From Nitrospiraceae bacterium (GTDB taxonomy: Bacteria; Nitrospirota; Nitrospiria; Nitrospirales; Nitrospiraceae), in NCBI GenBank assembly GCA_025934615.1, contig JAICXS010000132.1:1-6081 (forward strand): 6,081 bases of DNA, given 5' to 3'. The stretch's first letter is position 1; each line of letters begins with the position of its first letter. Under the pieces are notes generated by a model, which worked only from the letters and a program-made list of their open reading frames with translations, ran no database searches and was not told the DNA's origin. The position numbers and the translations under genes are program-made. Positions 1 to 6,067 of the stretch are shown here, in pieces.

Positions 1-1
1 A

Positions 2-433
2 GTATCGAGCAAATGGATCGAGAGTATAGAATCCGCCCGGAAGGGATTGCTGAGCCGTTTCTAATAGGTCAATGAGACCCATATCGCGGCGATTTCTGAG
101 ATAGAGTTGAACAAGCCGGCTGAATTGCCGGACCGCCCGAGGAATACTTTTAAATCCCTCGCCCATTGCAGGGACGAAAATATCCCGGCGTTCGAAATAG
201 TAAGGTCGCTCACTGGCGAGGTTCGCACGAAGAATCTCGTCCGGCGGCACTCCATTCGCGATCAGGGCCGCCGCAGCGGCACCGGCACTGACGCCGACGT
301 AAAAGTCAAACTGATTGACGTTGAAGCCGTCCTCAAAGGCGTCATCGAGAGCCGCGAGAGCCCCGATCTCAAATAGATAACCGGTAAATCCTCCTCCTGA
401 GAGTGCCAAAGCGAGTTTGGATCGTGCACCCAT
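2..433 (-). CDS. patatin-like phospholipase family protein, N-terminal part (cut by the window edge)
   Basis: This reading frame of 144 codons starts with ATG at 433 and is still open at the left edge, so only the N-terminal part is seen. The start is supported by an AGAGGAG ribosome site 6 nt upstream (440-446). Residues 12-18 read SGGGFTG, the glycine-rich oxyanion loop of patatin-like hydrolases, and residues 47-51 read GVSAG, the GxSxG nucleophile elbow with Ser49 as predicted nucleophile. The catalytic Asp (DGA/DGG motif) would lie outside the window. Family members hydrolyse acyl esters of phospholipids or neutral lipids with a Ser-Asp dyad. No signal peptide is seen, so a cytoplasmic or inner-membrane-associated enzyme is likely. 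The loop has Thr where many family members have Arg/Lys (GGGxRG). It follows the hydratase gene after 115 nt on the same strand, so it may be co-transcribed with the beta-oxidation genes and supply them with fatty acids; that role is inference. Confidence 0.85.
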   Translation of the reverse strand, partial: MGARSKLALALSGGGFTGYLFEIGALAALDDAFEDGFNVNQFDFYVGVSAGAAAAALIANGVPPDEILRANLASERPYYFERRDIFVPAMGEGFKSIPRAVRQFSRLVQLYLRNRRDMGLIDLLETAQQSLPGGFYTLDPFARY

Positions 434-439
434 ACCACG

Positions 440-446
440 CTCCTCT
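440..446 (-). promoter_or_regulatory. ribosome binding site of the patatin-like gene
   Basis: AGAGGAG on the minus strand lies 6 nt before the ATG at 433. It fixes the start of the partial patatin-like gene and shows that this gene has its own translation initiation signal after the 115-nt gap. Confidence 0.75.
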
Positions 447-489
447 GCTCTAACGGACTATCCGTGCTACAGTGCCGATTCTCTCACCC

Positions 490-511
490 GGCAGAGCTTC
501 GAGCTCAGGCC
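490..511 (-). other. small inverted repeat in the hydratase/patatin gap
   Basis: A 5-bp perfect stem (GAGCT / AGCTC, 3-nt loop, 494-506) is flanked by a further GGC/GCC pairing (490-492 with 509-511) across a small asymmetric bulge. No T-run follows on the minus strand, so it is not a classical intrinsic terminator. It could be an RNA processing or partial attenuation element between the hydratase and patatin-like genes, or chance. Confidence 0.25.
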
Positions 512-548
512 GCTTTGCGACGGCATTCATATATAGTCCAGACCAACC

Positions 549-1334
549 TTATGGGTCTCTGAACTGTGGCTGTCGTTTTTCTAAGAATGCCCCCACCCCT
601 TCGCGCTTATCTTCTGAATCGCACAGATCGCCGAATAATTCTGCTTCCCGGACTAACCCCTCGTGGAGTCCCAGCTCAAGGCTGCCACGGACGGCCCGGA
701 TTGCCGCACGCACGGCGAGTTGCCCTTTTGAAGCGATCCGGCGCGCTAAACTGAGCGTGTGTCTCTGGAGATCATCTGCAGGAATGACTTGCGAGACGAG
801 TCCCACTGCCTTGGCTTCCGACGCGGAGACTACATCGCCCGTGAGGATCAACTCGAGCGCCTTGGACGAACCCAGAAGACGAGTCAGTCGCTGAGTCCCC
901 CCGAAGCCCGGAATAATGCCGAGATTGATTTCCGGCTGGCCCAAGCGGGCGCCTTCGGCGGCCAGGCGGATGTGGCAGCACAAGGCGAGTTCCAAGCCTC
1001 CTCCAAGACAGGTGCCGTTGATCGCCGCGATAACGGGTTTTTCACACGATTCAATCTTGTTCAAGGCGGCTTGTCCGCGAAGCGCCATCTCCTTTCCTTC
1101 ATCGGAAGAAGCAATCGCCGCAATCACGTTGATATCCGCCCCTGCAATGAAGATGCGGCCGGTGCCGGTGAGAATGATCACCTTTACGCGGTCGTCCTTC
1201 GCCAAACCATCCAAGGCTGTCTCGAGCTGGGCGAGTATGGGTAGCGTGAGCGCATTGACAGGCGGATGATTCAGCACCAGGGTGGCCACGCCATTCTCAA
1301 CGGTGCAGGACAGGTATTCGGCAATCGTAGTCAT
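549..1334 (-). CDS. enoyl-CoA hydratase/isomerase (crotonase) family protein
   Basis: A 261-aa crotonase-fold protein, the usual length for a stand-alone enoyl-CoA hydratase, ending in TAA. It is predicted to hydrate trans-2-enoyl-CoA to 3-hydroxyacyl-CoA, the second step of beta-oxidation, in the cytoplasm. Visible family features, numbered from this start, are the AGADI oxyanion-hole segment near residues 64-68, the GGGLEL helix start near 111-116, and LGQPEINLG near 131-139. Glu115 and Glu135 lie 20 residues apart, matching the two catalytic glutamates (E144/E164) of rat mitochondrial hydratase; having both favours true hydratase activity over isomerase-only relatives. The C-terminus (REGVGAFLEKRQPQF) is typical of the family. 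An ATG two codons upstream (1340) is also open, but GGAGG directly abuts it; ATG 1334 has the proper 6-nt spacing. The gene lies about 40 nt after the dehydrogenase in the same operon. Chain-length preference cannot be read from the sequence. Confidence 0.93.
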   Translation of the reverse strand: MTTIAEYLSCTVENGVATLVLNHPPVNALTLPILAQLETALDGLAKDDRVKVIILTGTGRIFIAGADINVIAAIASSDEGKEMALRGQAALNKIESCEKPVIAAINGTCLGGGLELALCCHIRLAAEGARLGQPEINLGIIPGFGGTQRLTRLLGSSKALELILTGDVVSASEAKAVGLVSQVIPADDLQRHTLSLARRIASKGQLAVRAAIRAVRGSLELGLHEGLVREAELFGDLCDSEDKREGVGAFLEKRQPQFRDP

Positions 1335-1340
1335 AGACAT

Positions 1341-1345
1341 CCTCC
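1341..1345 (-). promoter_or_regulatory. Shine-Dalgarno site that decides the hydratase start
   Basis: GGAGG on the minus strand ends at 1341, immediately next to the ATG at 1340 (zero spacing) and 6 nt before the in-frame ATG at 1334. Normal initiation geometry therefore favours the second ATG, giving a protein two residues shorter than the longest frame. Confidence 0.7.
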
Positions 1346-1374
1346 GGCCTGTAGGGTCTCAGGCTCTCAGTCGT

Positions 1375-2586
1375 TCAATAGGTAAAGAATCCCCGACCGG
1401 CCGCGCTTCCTGTAAATCCAGCTGCGACCATCCGGCGCAGCATTGCGGCCGGCCAAAACCGCGCGCCCAATGTCTGAGCGTATGTTTCAAGTTCAGCCAG
1501 CACCGTGTCGATGCCCAGCGAGTCGGCATAGTGCAACGGCCCTTCCTTCTCTTTGGGGAATCCGATCCCCGCGACCATCGCAAGATCGATGTCACGTGCG
1601 GATGCGACGCCTTCCTGCAAGGCCAATACCGCCTCGTTCACCATGGCACATAGGAGGCGCGTGGGCTTCCATGGCATGGGGCGGTGGCCGGTCTCATGCT
1701 GAACCTTCTCGATGAGCCGCTGGAGTGTCCCCGTATCGGGTCCCTCGTATTCATAGAACCCATGACCATTCTTTGCGCCGAAGCGTTCATTCTTCACCAA
1801 TTCGGCGAGGAGCGCCGCGGGTGCCATGCGAGGCCCATAGTGCTCAAAGAGAATCTTCGCCACATCGTACGAGATGTCGAGTCCGACGGTATCGAGCAGC
1901 GTGAACGGCCCGACCGGCATCCCGAACGCGAGCATGTCTTGTTCGATATCCTTGCAAGAGGCGGCGTCTTCCTGCACGCATAAGACAGCCTCGTTCAAAT
2001 ACGACATGAGGAGGCGGTTCACCAGGAAGCCTGCACATTCCTTGACCACGATCGGGACTTTACGAATACTTTCGGCGAAGCCCACGATGTCATTCACGGT
2101 TTCAGGATCGGTGGCGAGTCCTGGAATGACCTCGACAAGCGGCATTGCATACGCGGGGTTGAAAAAGTGGAGTCCGAGGACCTTGCCGGGCCGGCTGGTC
2201 GCCGCACCCAACGCGGAAATCGACAGGGCAGATGTATTGCTCACGAGCATCGCTCCGGGCGCGCAGCCGGCATCAAGCTCATGCAAGATTTGCCGTTTAA
2301 GGGCGAGGTTCTCCGAGACGGCCTCAATGACAAGATCCACCTCCTGCAGTGCCCTGAAGTCACATCCGCTCGAAACCAATAACATCTTCTCTTCTGCCTG
2401 CTCCGGCGTCATCTTCCCTCGCTCGACTCGCGCCTGATAAATCCGCCGCACAGTCTCCATTCCATGCCGCGCCCTGTCCATCGTCACATCGGTCAGCACA
2501 ACGGGAAGTCCGGCATAGCTGACCACTTGCGCGATTTGCGCTCCCATGGTGCCTGCTCCGACGACTCCGACTCTGAAGATGTACAT
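1375..2586 (-). CDS. 3-hydroxyacyl-CoA dehydrogenase, FadB/FadJ-like dehydrogenase half with two C-terminal domains
   Basis: A 403-aa protein predicted to oxidise (S)-3-hydroxyacyl-CoA to 3-ketoacyl-CoA with NAD+. The N-terminal Rossmann domain has GAGTMG (G10, G12, G15), with Asp33 at the end of strand two expected to bind the adenosine ribose. Ser119, His140, Glu152 and Asn190 keep exactly the spacing of human short-chain enzyme Ser137/His158/Glu170/Asn208, so the His-Glu dyad is intact. Two homologous C-terminal helical domains follow (about 184-281 and 311-403), visible as a repeat of the NEAVL..QE...DI pattern. Single-domain Hbd enzymes are about 280 aa; this layout resembles the dehydrogenase half of FadB/FadJ without the hydratase half, or the longer PaaH-type enzymes. 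The chosen ATG has AGAGG 5 nt upstream; an in-frame GTG at 2613 would add 9 residues but lacks a good ribosome site. The thiolase stop is 42 nt upstream. A 3-hydroxybutyryl-CoA dehydrogenase role is possible. Confidence 0.93.
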   Translation of the reverse strand: MYIFRVGVVGAGTMGAQIAQVVSYAGLPVVLTDVTMDRARHGMETVRRIYQARVERGKMTPEQAEEKMLLVSSGCDFRALQEVDLVIEAVSENLALKRQILHELDAGCAPGAMLVSNTSALSISALGAATSRPGKVLGLHFFNPAYAMPLVEVIPGLATDPETVNDIVGFAESIRKVPIVVKECAGFLVNRLLMSYLNEAVLCVQEDAASCKDIEQDMLAFGMPVGPFTLLDTVGLDISYDVAKILFEHYGPRMAPAALLAELVKNERFGAKNGHGFYEYEGPDTGTLQRLIEKVQHETGHRPMPWKPTRLLCAMVNEAVLALQEGVASARDIDLAMVAGIGFPKEKEGPLHYADSLGIDTVLAELETYAQTLGARFWPAAMLRRMVAAGFTGSAAGRGFFTY

Positions 2587-2591
2587 GAGGA

Positions 2592-2596
2592 CCTCT
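2592..2596 (-). promoter_or_regulatory. Shine-Dalgarno site that decides the dehydrogenase start
   Basis: AGAGG on the minus strand lies 5 nt before the ATG at 2586. It lies inside the frame extended to the GTG at 2613, so it supports initiation at the ATG, whose protein begins just before the first strand of the Rossmann fold. Confidence 0.65.
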
Positions 2597-2628
2597 TTTC
2601 CTTCACCGTTCACGTTTACGATGGCCTG

Positions 2629-3819
2629 TCACACACGTTCGAGTATGAGTGCCGCGCCTTGTCCTCCTCCGACGCACATCGTCACCGCCCCGAGAGTGGC
2701 ATCACGCCGTCTCATCTCATGAAGCAGCGTGATGACCAACCGCGTGCCGGTCATACCGACGGGATGACCCAACGCGATCGATCCCCCGTTCACGTTGACC
2801 CGATCCCGTTGCAATCCCAAGACGCGTTCGACCGCCAGATACTGCGCGGCAAAAGCCTCGTTCACCTCGATCAGTTCCAGATCGTCGATGGTCGCGTTGG
2901 CCCGTTTCAACGCCAATGGAAGAGCTTCGGCAGGTCCGATCCCCATCCGTGTCGGCTCGACCCCGATAAAGGCATAGCCTCGAATCCGCCCCATCGGCTT
3001 CAGGCCAAGTTCCCTGGCCCGTTCCCCGGACATCACAAGTGCTGCGGCCGCGCCATCGTTCAGAGGGCAACTGTTTCCGGCGGTCACGGTTCCGCCTTCC
3101 TTAAATAAGGGTGGATAGAGCGCGAGTTGCTGTTCCGACAAGGCCACGGTCGGCCCCTCATCATGGGTCAAGACGGTCGGCGCCACATCACGGCCGGCTA
3201 CGGACTTTGGAATGGTCAGCGGCATGGTCTCATCTTTGAACCGACCTTCGCGGAGCGCACGGAAAGCTCGACGATGGCTTTCCACCGCAAACTGATCCTG
3301 CTCTTCACGTCCGATACCGAACTCTTCGGCCAGATTTTCAGCGGTTCTTCCCATCATCTGCCCGCACACCGGATCGGTGAGCCCTTCCCAGAGACTGTCG
3401 CTGAATTCCGAATGACGGAGCCGTTTTCCCCATCGCATATCCCGATTGACATACGGCGCCCGGCTCATGCTCTCCACGCCTCCCACAATTTGCACGTCTG
3501 CGTCTTGGCTCTGAATGTTCTGGCACGCGTTGGCGAACGGTTGGAGGCCGGATGCGCAGTTGCGCTGCACGGAGTAGGCCGGTATGCGGACAGGAAGTCC
3601 GGCCAACAGGGCGCTTACACGGGCGATGTTGGCGGCATCGGTAAACTGGCCAACGCACCCCATGATCACTTCATCAATCAGCGAGGGATCCAGCGCCGTT
3701 CTCGTCATGACTTCCCGCATGACCAACTCCCCCAACTTCTGGGCGGGAATATCTTTCAAGGCACCGCCAAAATTGCCGATCGGGGTCCGCACGCCTGCGA
3801 TGATGACGACCTCTTTCAT
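2629..3819 (-). CDS. thiolase (acetyl-CoA C-acyltransferase / acetyltransferase)
   Basis: A 396-aa thiolase of standard full length. It is predicted to cleave 3-ketoacyl-CoA with CoA to acetyl-CoA and a shortened acyl-CoA, the last step of beta-oxidation; the reverse condensation is also possible. Cys88 in NCASGL is the acyl-accepting nucleophile, Asn320 lies in the NEAFA motif, His352 in GHPVGMTG, and Cys382 in CVGGGQG is the general acid/base. Around 154-157 the sequence is QMMG, as I recall for FadA-type degradative thiolases, where biosynthetic PhaA/AtoB-type enzymes have HMG; this mildly favours a degradative role. Another segment, TVTAGNSCPLNDGAAA near 244-259, is family-typical. The start ATG overlaps the ligase stop by 4 nt (ATGA), with GGGAG 7 nt upstream (3827-3831), implying translational coupling. 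Exact chain-length specificity cannot be assigned, so no symbol is given. Confidence 0.95.
   Translation of the reverse strand: MKEVVIIAGVRTPIGNFGGALKDIPAQKLGELVMREVMTRTALDPSLIDEVIMGCVGQFTDAANIARVSALLAGLPVRIPAYSVQRNCASGLQPFANACQNIQSQDADVQIVGGVESMSRAPYVNRDMRWGKRLRHSEFSDSLWEGLTDPVCGQMMGRTAENLAEEFGIGREEQDQFAVESHRRAFRALREGRFKDETMPLTIPKSVAGRDVAPTVLTHDEGPTVALSEQQLALYPPLFKEGGTVTAGNSCPLNDGAAAALVMSGERARELGLKPMGRIRGYAFIGVEPTRMGIGPAEALPLALKRANATIDDLELIEVNEAFAAQYLAVERVLGLQRDRVNVNGGSIALGHPVGMTGTRLVITLLHEMRRRDATLGAVTMCVGGGQGAALILERV
3816..3819 (-). other. ATGA stop/start overlap between ligase and thiolase
   Basis: The ligase TGA (3816-3818) and the thiolase ATG (3817-3819) share bases in the sequence ATGA. 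Such overlaps are typical of translational coupling and show that the two genes are on one mRNA. Confidence 0.9.
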
Positions 3820-5552
3820 CGTGAATCTCCCACGGCTAATGGTTTGTTCGGCCTGAGGGCCGGTGGCTCGATGATCGACTTGGTTGCCTCCTCATTTTGT
3901 AGGGCCCGCCGTAACACCTTGCCGACCAAGGTTCTTGGCAGTTCCTGACGAAAGGCAATACTGGCAGGTACCTTGAAGACCGCTAAGAACTTTCGACAAT
4001 GGGCGATCAGCTCTAGCTCGGTCGTCGAATGACCGCCATGCAGGACAACATAGGCTTTCACGGCTTCTCCGAAGTGATGGTCCGGAACGCCGGCGACCAC
4101 TACATCCTTCACGGCAGGATGCCGGAATAGGACTTCCTCCACATCCCGAGGATAGACATTCTCGCCGCGTGTTTTGATCATGTCTTTCTTCCGATCGAGG
4201 AGAAAAAAGAAACCGCTGTCGTGCTGTTGGACAATATCGCCGGTATGGAGCCAGCCGTTCCGGAGGACCTCGCACGTTTCCCGTTCATTATTCCAGTAGC
4301 CTTGCATGATCTGCGGGCCTCGCACGGTCAATTCGCCGATCTCGCCGACCGACAAGAGACGCTCGCCTGTTTCAAGATCGACCACGCGTGCCTCGGTATC
4401 CGGAAACGGGATGCCCATGGAGCCCGGCGGGTGCATGCCATAGATGGGATTGCAATGCGTAACCGGCCCCGCTTCGGTCAGGCCGTAGCCTTCCGAAATC
4501 CTCACACCGGTCAAACGTTCAAAGCGCTCCTGCACCTCGACATGGAGCGGGCTGGCTCCGCTGAGACAGACGCGCAGGGACTGAAAATTGTAGCGGTCTA
4601 CCTGGGTGAATTCGGTCATCTTCATAAACATCATCGGGATCGCCGACATAATGGTGACACGATGCGTCTGGATTGCCCGTAACACCTCCACCACTTGAAA
4701 CCGGGGAAGCAGCACCAACGTTGATCCCGTCATCATGGCCAAATGCTGACAGGTGCTCAATCCATAGACATGAAAAAATGGGATGACGCCGAGGAATACC
4801 TCACGACCTTCTTGTAAGTCAGGCACCCACGCACGGCACTGTGCGGTGTTGGCCACGACATTGCGATGGGTCAACATGACTCCCTTAGGCGTACCGGTGG
4901 TGCCGCCGGTATATTGAAGCAACGCAAGGTCATCGGGAGAGGTCTCAGGTAAAGAGTACGCCCGAGCGGAATGAGAAGGCACACACTTCAGCGCGTCGCA
5001 AAAGTTAGACAATGCGGGAGCTTCCTTGAGGCTCATCCAGCGCCCGCTCAACCTGGCCTTGATCGGATAGAACAGTCGTTTTCCCCACGGTAGAAAGTCA
5101 CCGATGCTGGTAAAAATCACATGGCGGAGGGCCGTCCGCTTTTGGATGGACTGGATACGGGGATAAAAGAGATCCAGCGCAAGGATCGTCTCTGCGCCGG
5201 AATCACGCAGTTGGATCTCCAGTTCCTGATCAACATACAGGGGGTTCGTTTGAACGACGGTCGCCCCGGCCCAAAGCGCGCCGTAATACCCTATGATGGC
5301 TTGTGGAAGATTCGGCAACATGATCGCCACGCGATCCCCTCGGCGAACTCCGATCGTTTGCAGGTAGACGGCAAAACGGGTCACGAGATCGTAGAGTTCC
5401 AAGAAGCTGATGCGATGGCCGTAAAAGAGAAGGGCTGTCGAGTTGGGAAACTTGCGCACCGACGCACGAAGCAAGTCAGGCAGGGTGCAGTCAGGATATG
5501 TACAGCTAACCGGGACACCTCGATCGTAGTGGCAAACCCACGGGTTTTGCAT
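3816..5552 (-). CDS. fadD: long-chain fatty acid-CoA ligase (AMP-forming acyl-CoA synthetase)
   Basis: A 578-aa member of the ANL adenylating superfamily. It is predicted to activate free fatty acids with ATP and CoA to acyl-CoA, committing them to beta-oxidation, at the cytoplasmic face of the membrane. Core motifs appear in order: the P-loop YTGGTTGTPKG (214-224), GYGLTE (355-360), GWLHTGD (433-439), the DRKKDMIK hinge region with GENVYP (453-468), and Lys545 in TLVGKVLRR as the predicted adenylation lysine. The N-terminus (PWVCHYDRGVP) and the segment around 153-170 are typical of FadD/LcfA-type enzymes. The ATG at 5552 is preceded by GGAG with 6-nt spacing (5559-5562), and an in-frame TAG at 5556-5558 rules out any longer start. 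It is the first gene of the operon and overlaps the thiolase start by 4 nt. Other ANL ligases for medium-chain or aromatic acids cannot be excluded by motif alone, but context strongly supports fatty acids. Confidence 0.93.
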   Translation of the reverse strand: MQNPWVCHYDRGVPVSCTYPDCTLPDLLRASVRKFPNSTALLFYGHRISFLELYDLVTRFAVYLQTIGVRRGDRVAIMLPNLPQAIIGYYGALWAGATVVQTNPLYVDQELEIQLRDSGAETILALDLFYPRIQSIQKRTALRHVIFTSIGDFLPWGKRLFYPIKARLSGRWMSLKEAPALSNFCDALKCVPSHSARAYSLPETSPDDLALLQYTGGTTGTPKGVMLTHRNVVANTAQCRAWVPDLQEGREVFLGVIPFFHVYGLSTCQHLAMMTGSTLVLLPRFQVVEVLRAIQTHRVTIMSAIPMMFMKMTEFTQVDRYNFQSLRVCLSGASPLHVEVQERFERLTGVRISEGYGLTEAGPVTHCNPIYGMHPPGSMGIPFPDTEARVVDLETGERLLSVGEIGELTVRGPQIMQGYWNNERETCEVLRNGWLHTGDIVQQHDSGFFFLLDRKKDMIKTRGENVYPRDVEEVLFRHPAVKDVVVAGVPDHHFGEAVKAYVVLHGGHSTTELELIAHCRKFLAVFKVPASIAFRQELPRTLVGKVLRRALQNEEATKSIIEPPALRPNKPLAVGDSR

Positions 5553-5577
5553 GGTCTACTCCACAACGTACGATTGG

Positions 5578-5679
5578 TCAAAATTGTTCAGGTGCCAGCC
5601 ATGTCGGTGCGAACGCTATTGTGAGACATCCACCTCCTTTCTCGCATGGTGGTAAGAAGTTGTCGTTCCTGGTCCGCAT
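5578..5679 (-). CDS. alternative 33-codon mini-ORF in the ligase leader (doubtful)
   Basis: In another frame, ATG at 5679 opens 33 codons (beginning MRTRNDNFLPP and ending LAPEQF) that stop at TGA 5578-5580, 25 nt before the ligase ATG. Its ribosome site is poor (GAGG only 3 nt from the ATG), and an in-frame TAA lies 21 nt upstream of the ATG. It fully overlaps the 13-codon frame and contains the strong Shine-Dalgarno sequence within it. No domain, membrane segment or family is recognisable. Only one of the two mini-ORFs, or neither, is likely to be real. Confidence 0.12.
   Translation of the reverse strand: MRTRNDNFLPPCEKGGGCLTIAFAPTWLAPEQF
5588..5629 (-). CDS. possible 13-codon leader peptide upstream of the ligase
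   Basis: ATG at 5629 opens a 13-codon frame (MSHNSVRTDMAGT) ending in TGA, 35 nt before the ligase ATG. It is preceded by AAAGGAGGTG (5631-5640), a 10-nt perfect complement of the 16S rRNA 3' end and the strongest such site in the window, although GGAGG is only 3 nt from the ATG, shorter than optimal. The frame differs from the ligase frame, so it is not an N-terminal extension. An in-frame ATG at 5647 would give 19 codons but has no ribosome site. The peptide matches no leader family I recognise and has no run of identical amino-acid codons that would suggest attenuation. It may be a regulatory upstream ORF or chance. Confidence 0.3.
   Translation of the reverse strand: MSHNSVRTDMAGT
5631..5640 (-). 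promoter_or_regulatory. unusually strong Shine-Dalgarno sequence in the ligase leader
   Basis: AAAGGAGGTG on the minus strand complements the 16S rRNA tail over 10 nt, longer than the sites in front of any of the enzyme genes here. It is followed after a single G by ATG 5629. It is 78 nt from the ligase ATG, too far to serve that gene directly, and the ligase has its own GGAG site. Confidence 0.5.
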
Positions 5680-5738
5680 GAACCTCGTGAGGCCATCTTA
5701 AAAAACTCCGAGAGACGTTGGTATCAGCAAGGTAGTAA

Positions 5739-5751
5739 ACTTACTGTAAGT
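5739..5751. promoter_or_regulatory. perfect 13-bp palindrome, candidate operator
   Basis: ACTTACTGTAAGT is two perfect 6-bp arms around one central base, about 187 nt upstream of the ligase start. It is flanked by a GGTAG direct repeat (5731-5735 and 5755-5759). Its size and symmetry would suit a dimeric repressor of the TetR or GntR kind that often controls fatty-acid degradation genes. It does not match the E. coli FadR, Bacillus FadR or PsrA consensus as I know them, so the regulator is unassigned. Confidence 0.3.
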
Positions 5752-5941
5752 CTGGTAGGTGTTTTCACGGGGTGTATCATCTAAACGTGAGGTGAACCTG
5801 GCCGGGAACCATTGAAAATCTACGGAAGGCAATTGACGTCCTAAAGAGTAGAAGCCATGCTCGCTTAGAAGGTAAACAAGGCAGTGTGCTAGAGGGGACA
5901 AGACAGAGCGAAACGAAACACCGGAGATGAATGGAAAGTAT

Positions 5942-6016
5942 TGGAGCGGGCGAGGGGATTTGAACCCCTGACAACTAGCTTGGGAAGCTAGGACTCTACC
6001 ACTGAGCTACGCCCGC
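5942..6016 (-). tRNA. tRNA-Gly (anticodon CCC)
   Basis: A complete 75-nt tRNA including an encoded CCA (5942-5944). The acceptor stem GCGGGCG/CGCCCGC pairs perfectly, the D stem is GCTC/GAGT, the anticodon stem CTAGC/GCTAG encloses the loop TTCCCAA, and the T stem AGGGG/CCCCT encloses TTCAAAT. The anticodon CCC (5982-5984) reads GGG glycine codons, and the discriminator base U73 fits bacterial tRNA-Gly. The tertiary positions U8-A14, G15-C48 and G18G19 are all in place. The gene points toward the beta-oxidation operon, with 389 nt between them. Confidence 0.97.
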
Positions 6017-6037
6017 TCTCGCTGGATAGGACGGGGC

Positions 6038-6067
6038 ATACTACAGGGTACGTTTACATCAAGTCAA
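6038..6067 (-). promoter_or_regulatory. sigma70-type promoter of tRNA-Gly
   Basis: On the minus strand TTGACT (6062-6067) matches the -35 consensus in 5 of 6 bases and TAGTAT (6038-6043) matches the -10 in 4 of 6, separated by 18 nt. The -10 ends 21 nt before the mature tRNA 5' end, leaving a 5' leader of roughly 14 nt for RNase P to remove. Confidence 0.65.

Larger units (their letters stand above)
5553..5941 (-). other. 389-nt intergenic leader between tRNA-Gly and the ligase gene
   Basis: No convincing protein gene of ordinary size lies here on either strand, and the stretch looks less GC-rich than the flanking genes. It should hold the operon promoter, but none is strong. A weak candidate on the minus strand is TTTACC (5871-5876) and TCTACT (5847-5852) with an 18-nt spacer, each matching 4 of 6 consensus bases. 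A T6 run (5700-5705 on the minus strand) is preceded only by a 3-bp stem, so no terminator is called for the tRNA. The supported elements are the palindrome at 5739-5751 and the strong Shine-Dalgarno with mini-ORFs at 5578-5679. Confidence 0.6.

Noticed and set aside
1347..1364. Small hairpin (GCCTG/CAGGC) in the dehydrogenase/hydratase gap.
   Set aside because: A 5-bp stem with an 8-nt loop is too weak to claim a regulatory role.
107..3948. Several long plus-strand open frames (for example 472-894, 759-1244, 1874-2437, 2464-3108, 3127-3948).
   Set aside because: They lie antisense to the four enzymes and the patatin-like gene, cross gene boundaries, have no recognisable motifs and arise from the codon bias of the true minus-strand genes.
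5624..5642. Plus-strand ATCCACCTCCTTTCT resembles the 3' end of 16S rRNA.
   Set aside because: It is simply the complement of the strong Shine-Dalgarno, with one extra base, and no other rRNA sequence is nearby.
5696..5715. T6 run on the minus strand as a possible intrinsic terminator after the tRNA.
   Set aside because: The only stem before it is CTC/GAG with a 3-nt loop, too weak for a terminator.
5698..5901. 67-codon minus-strand frame in the intergenic leader.
   Set aside because: It starts with TTG, has no Shine-Dalgarno and no recognisable family, and covers the palindrome.
5777..5974. 65-codon minus-strand frame starting inside the tRNA (MSGVQIPSPAP...).
   Set aside because: Its N-terminus is a translation of the tRNA anticodon-side, T-arm and acceptor sequence, a well-known spurious ORF type; there is no ribosome site.
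5942..6016. tRNA-Gly as the attachment site of an integrated element covering the operon.
   Set aside because: No integrase, no second copy of the tRNA 3' end and no compositional break are visible in the window; the neighbouring genes look like core metabolism.
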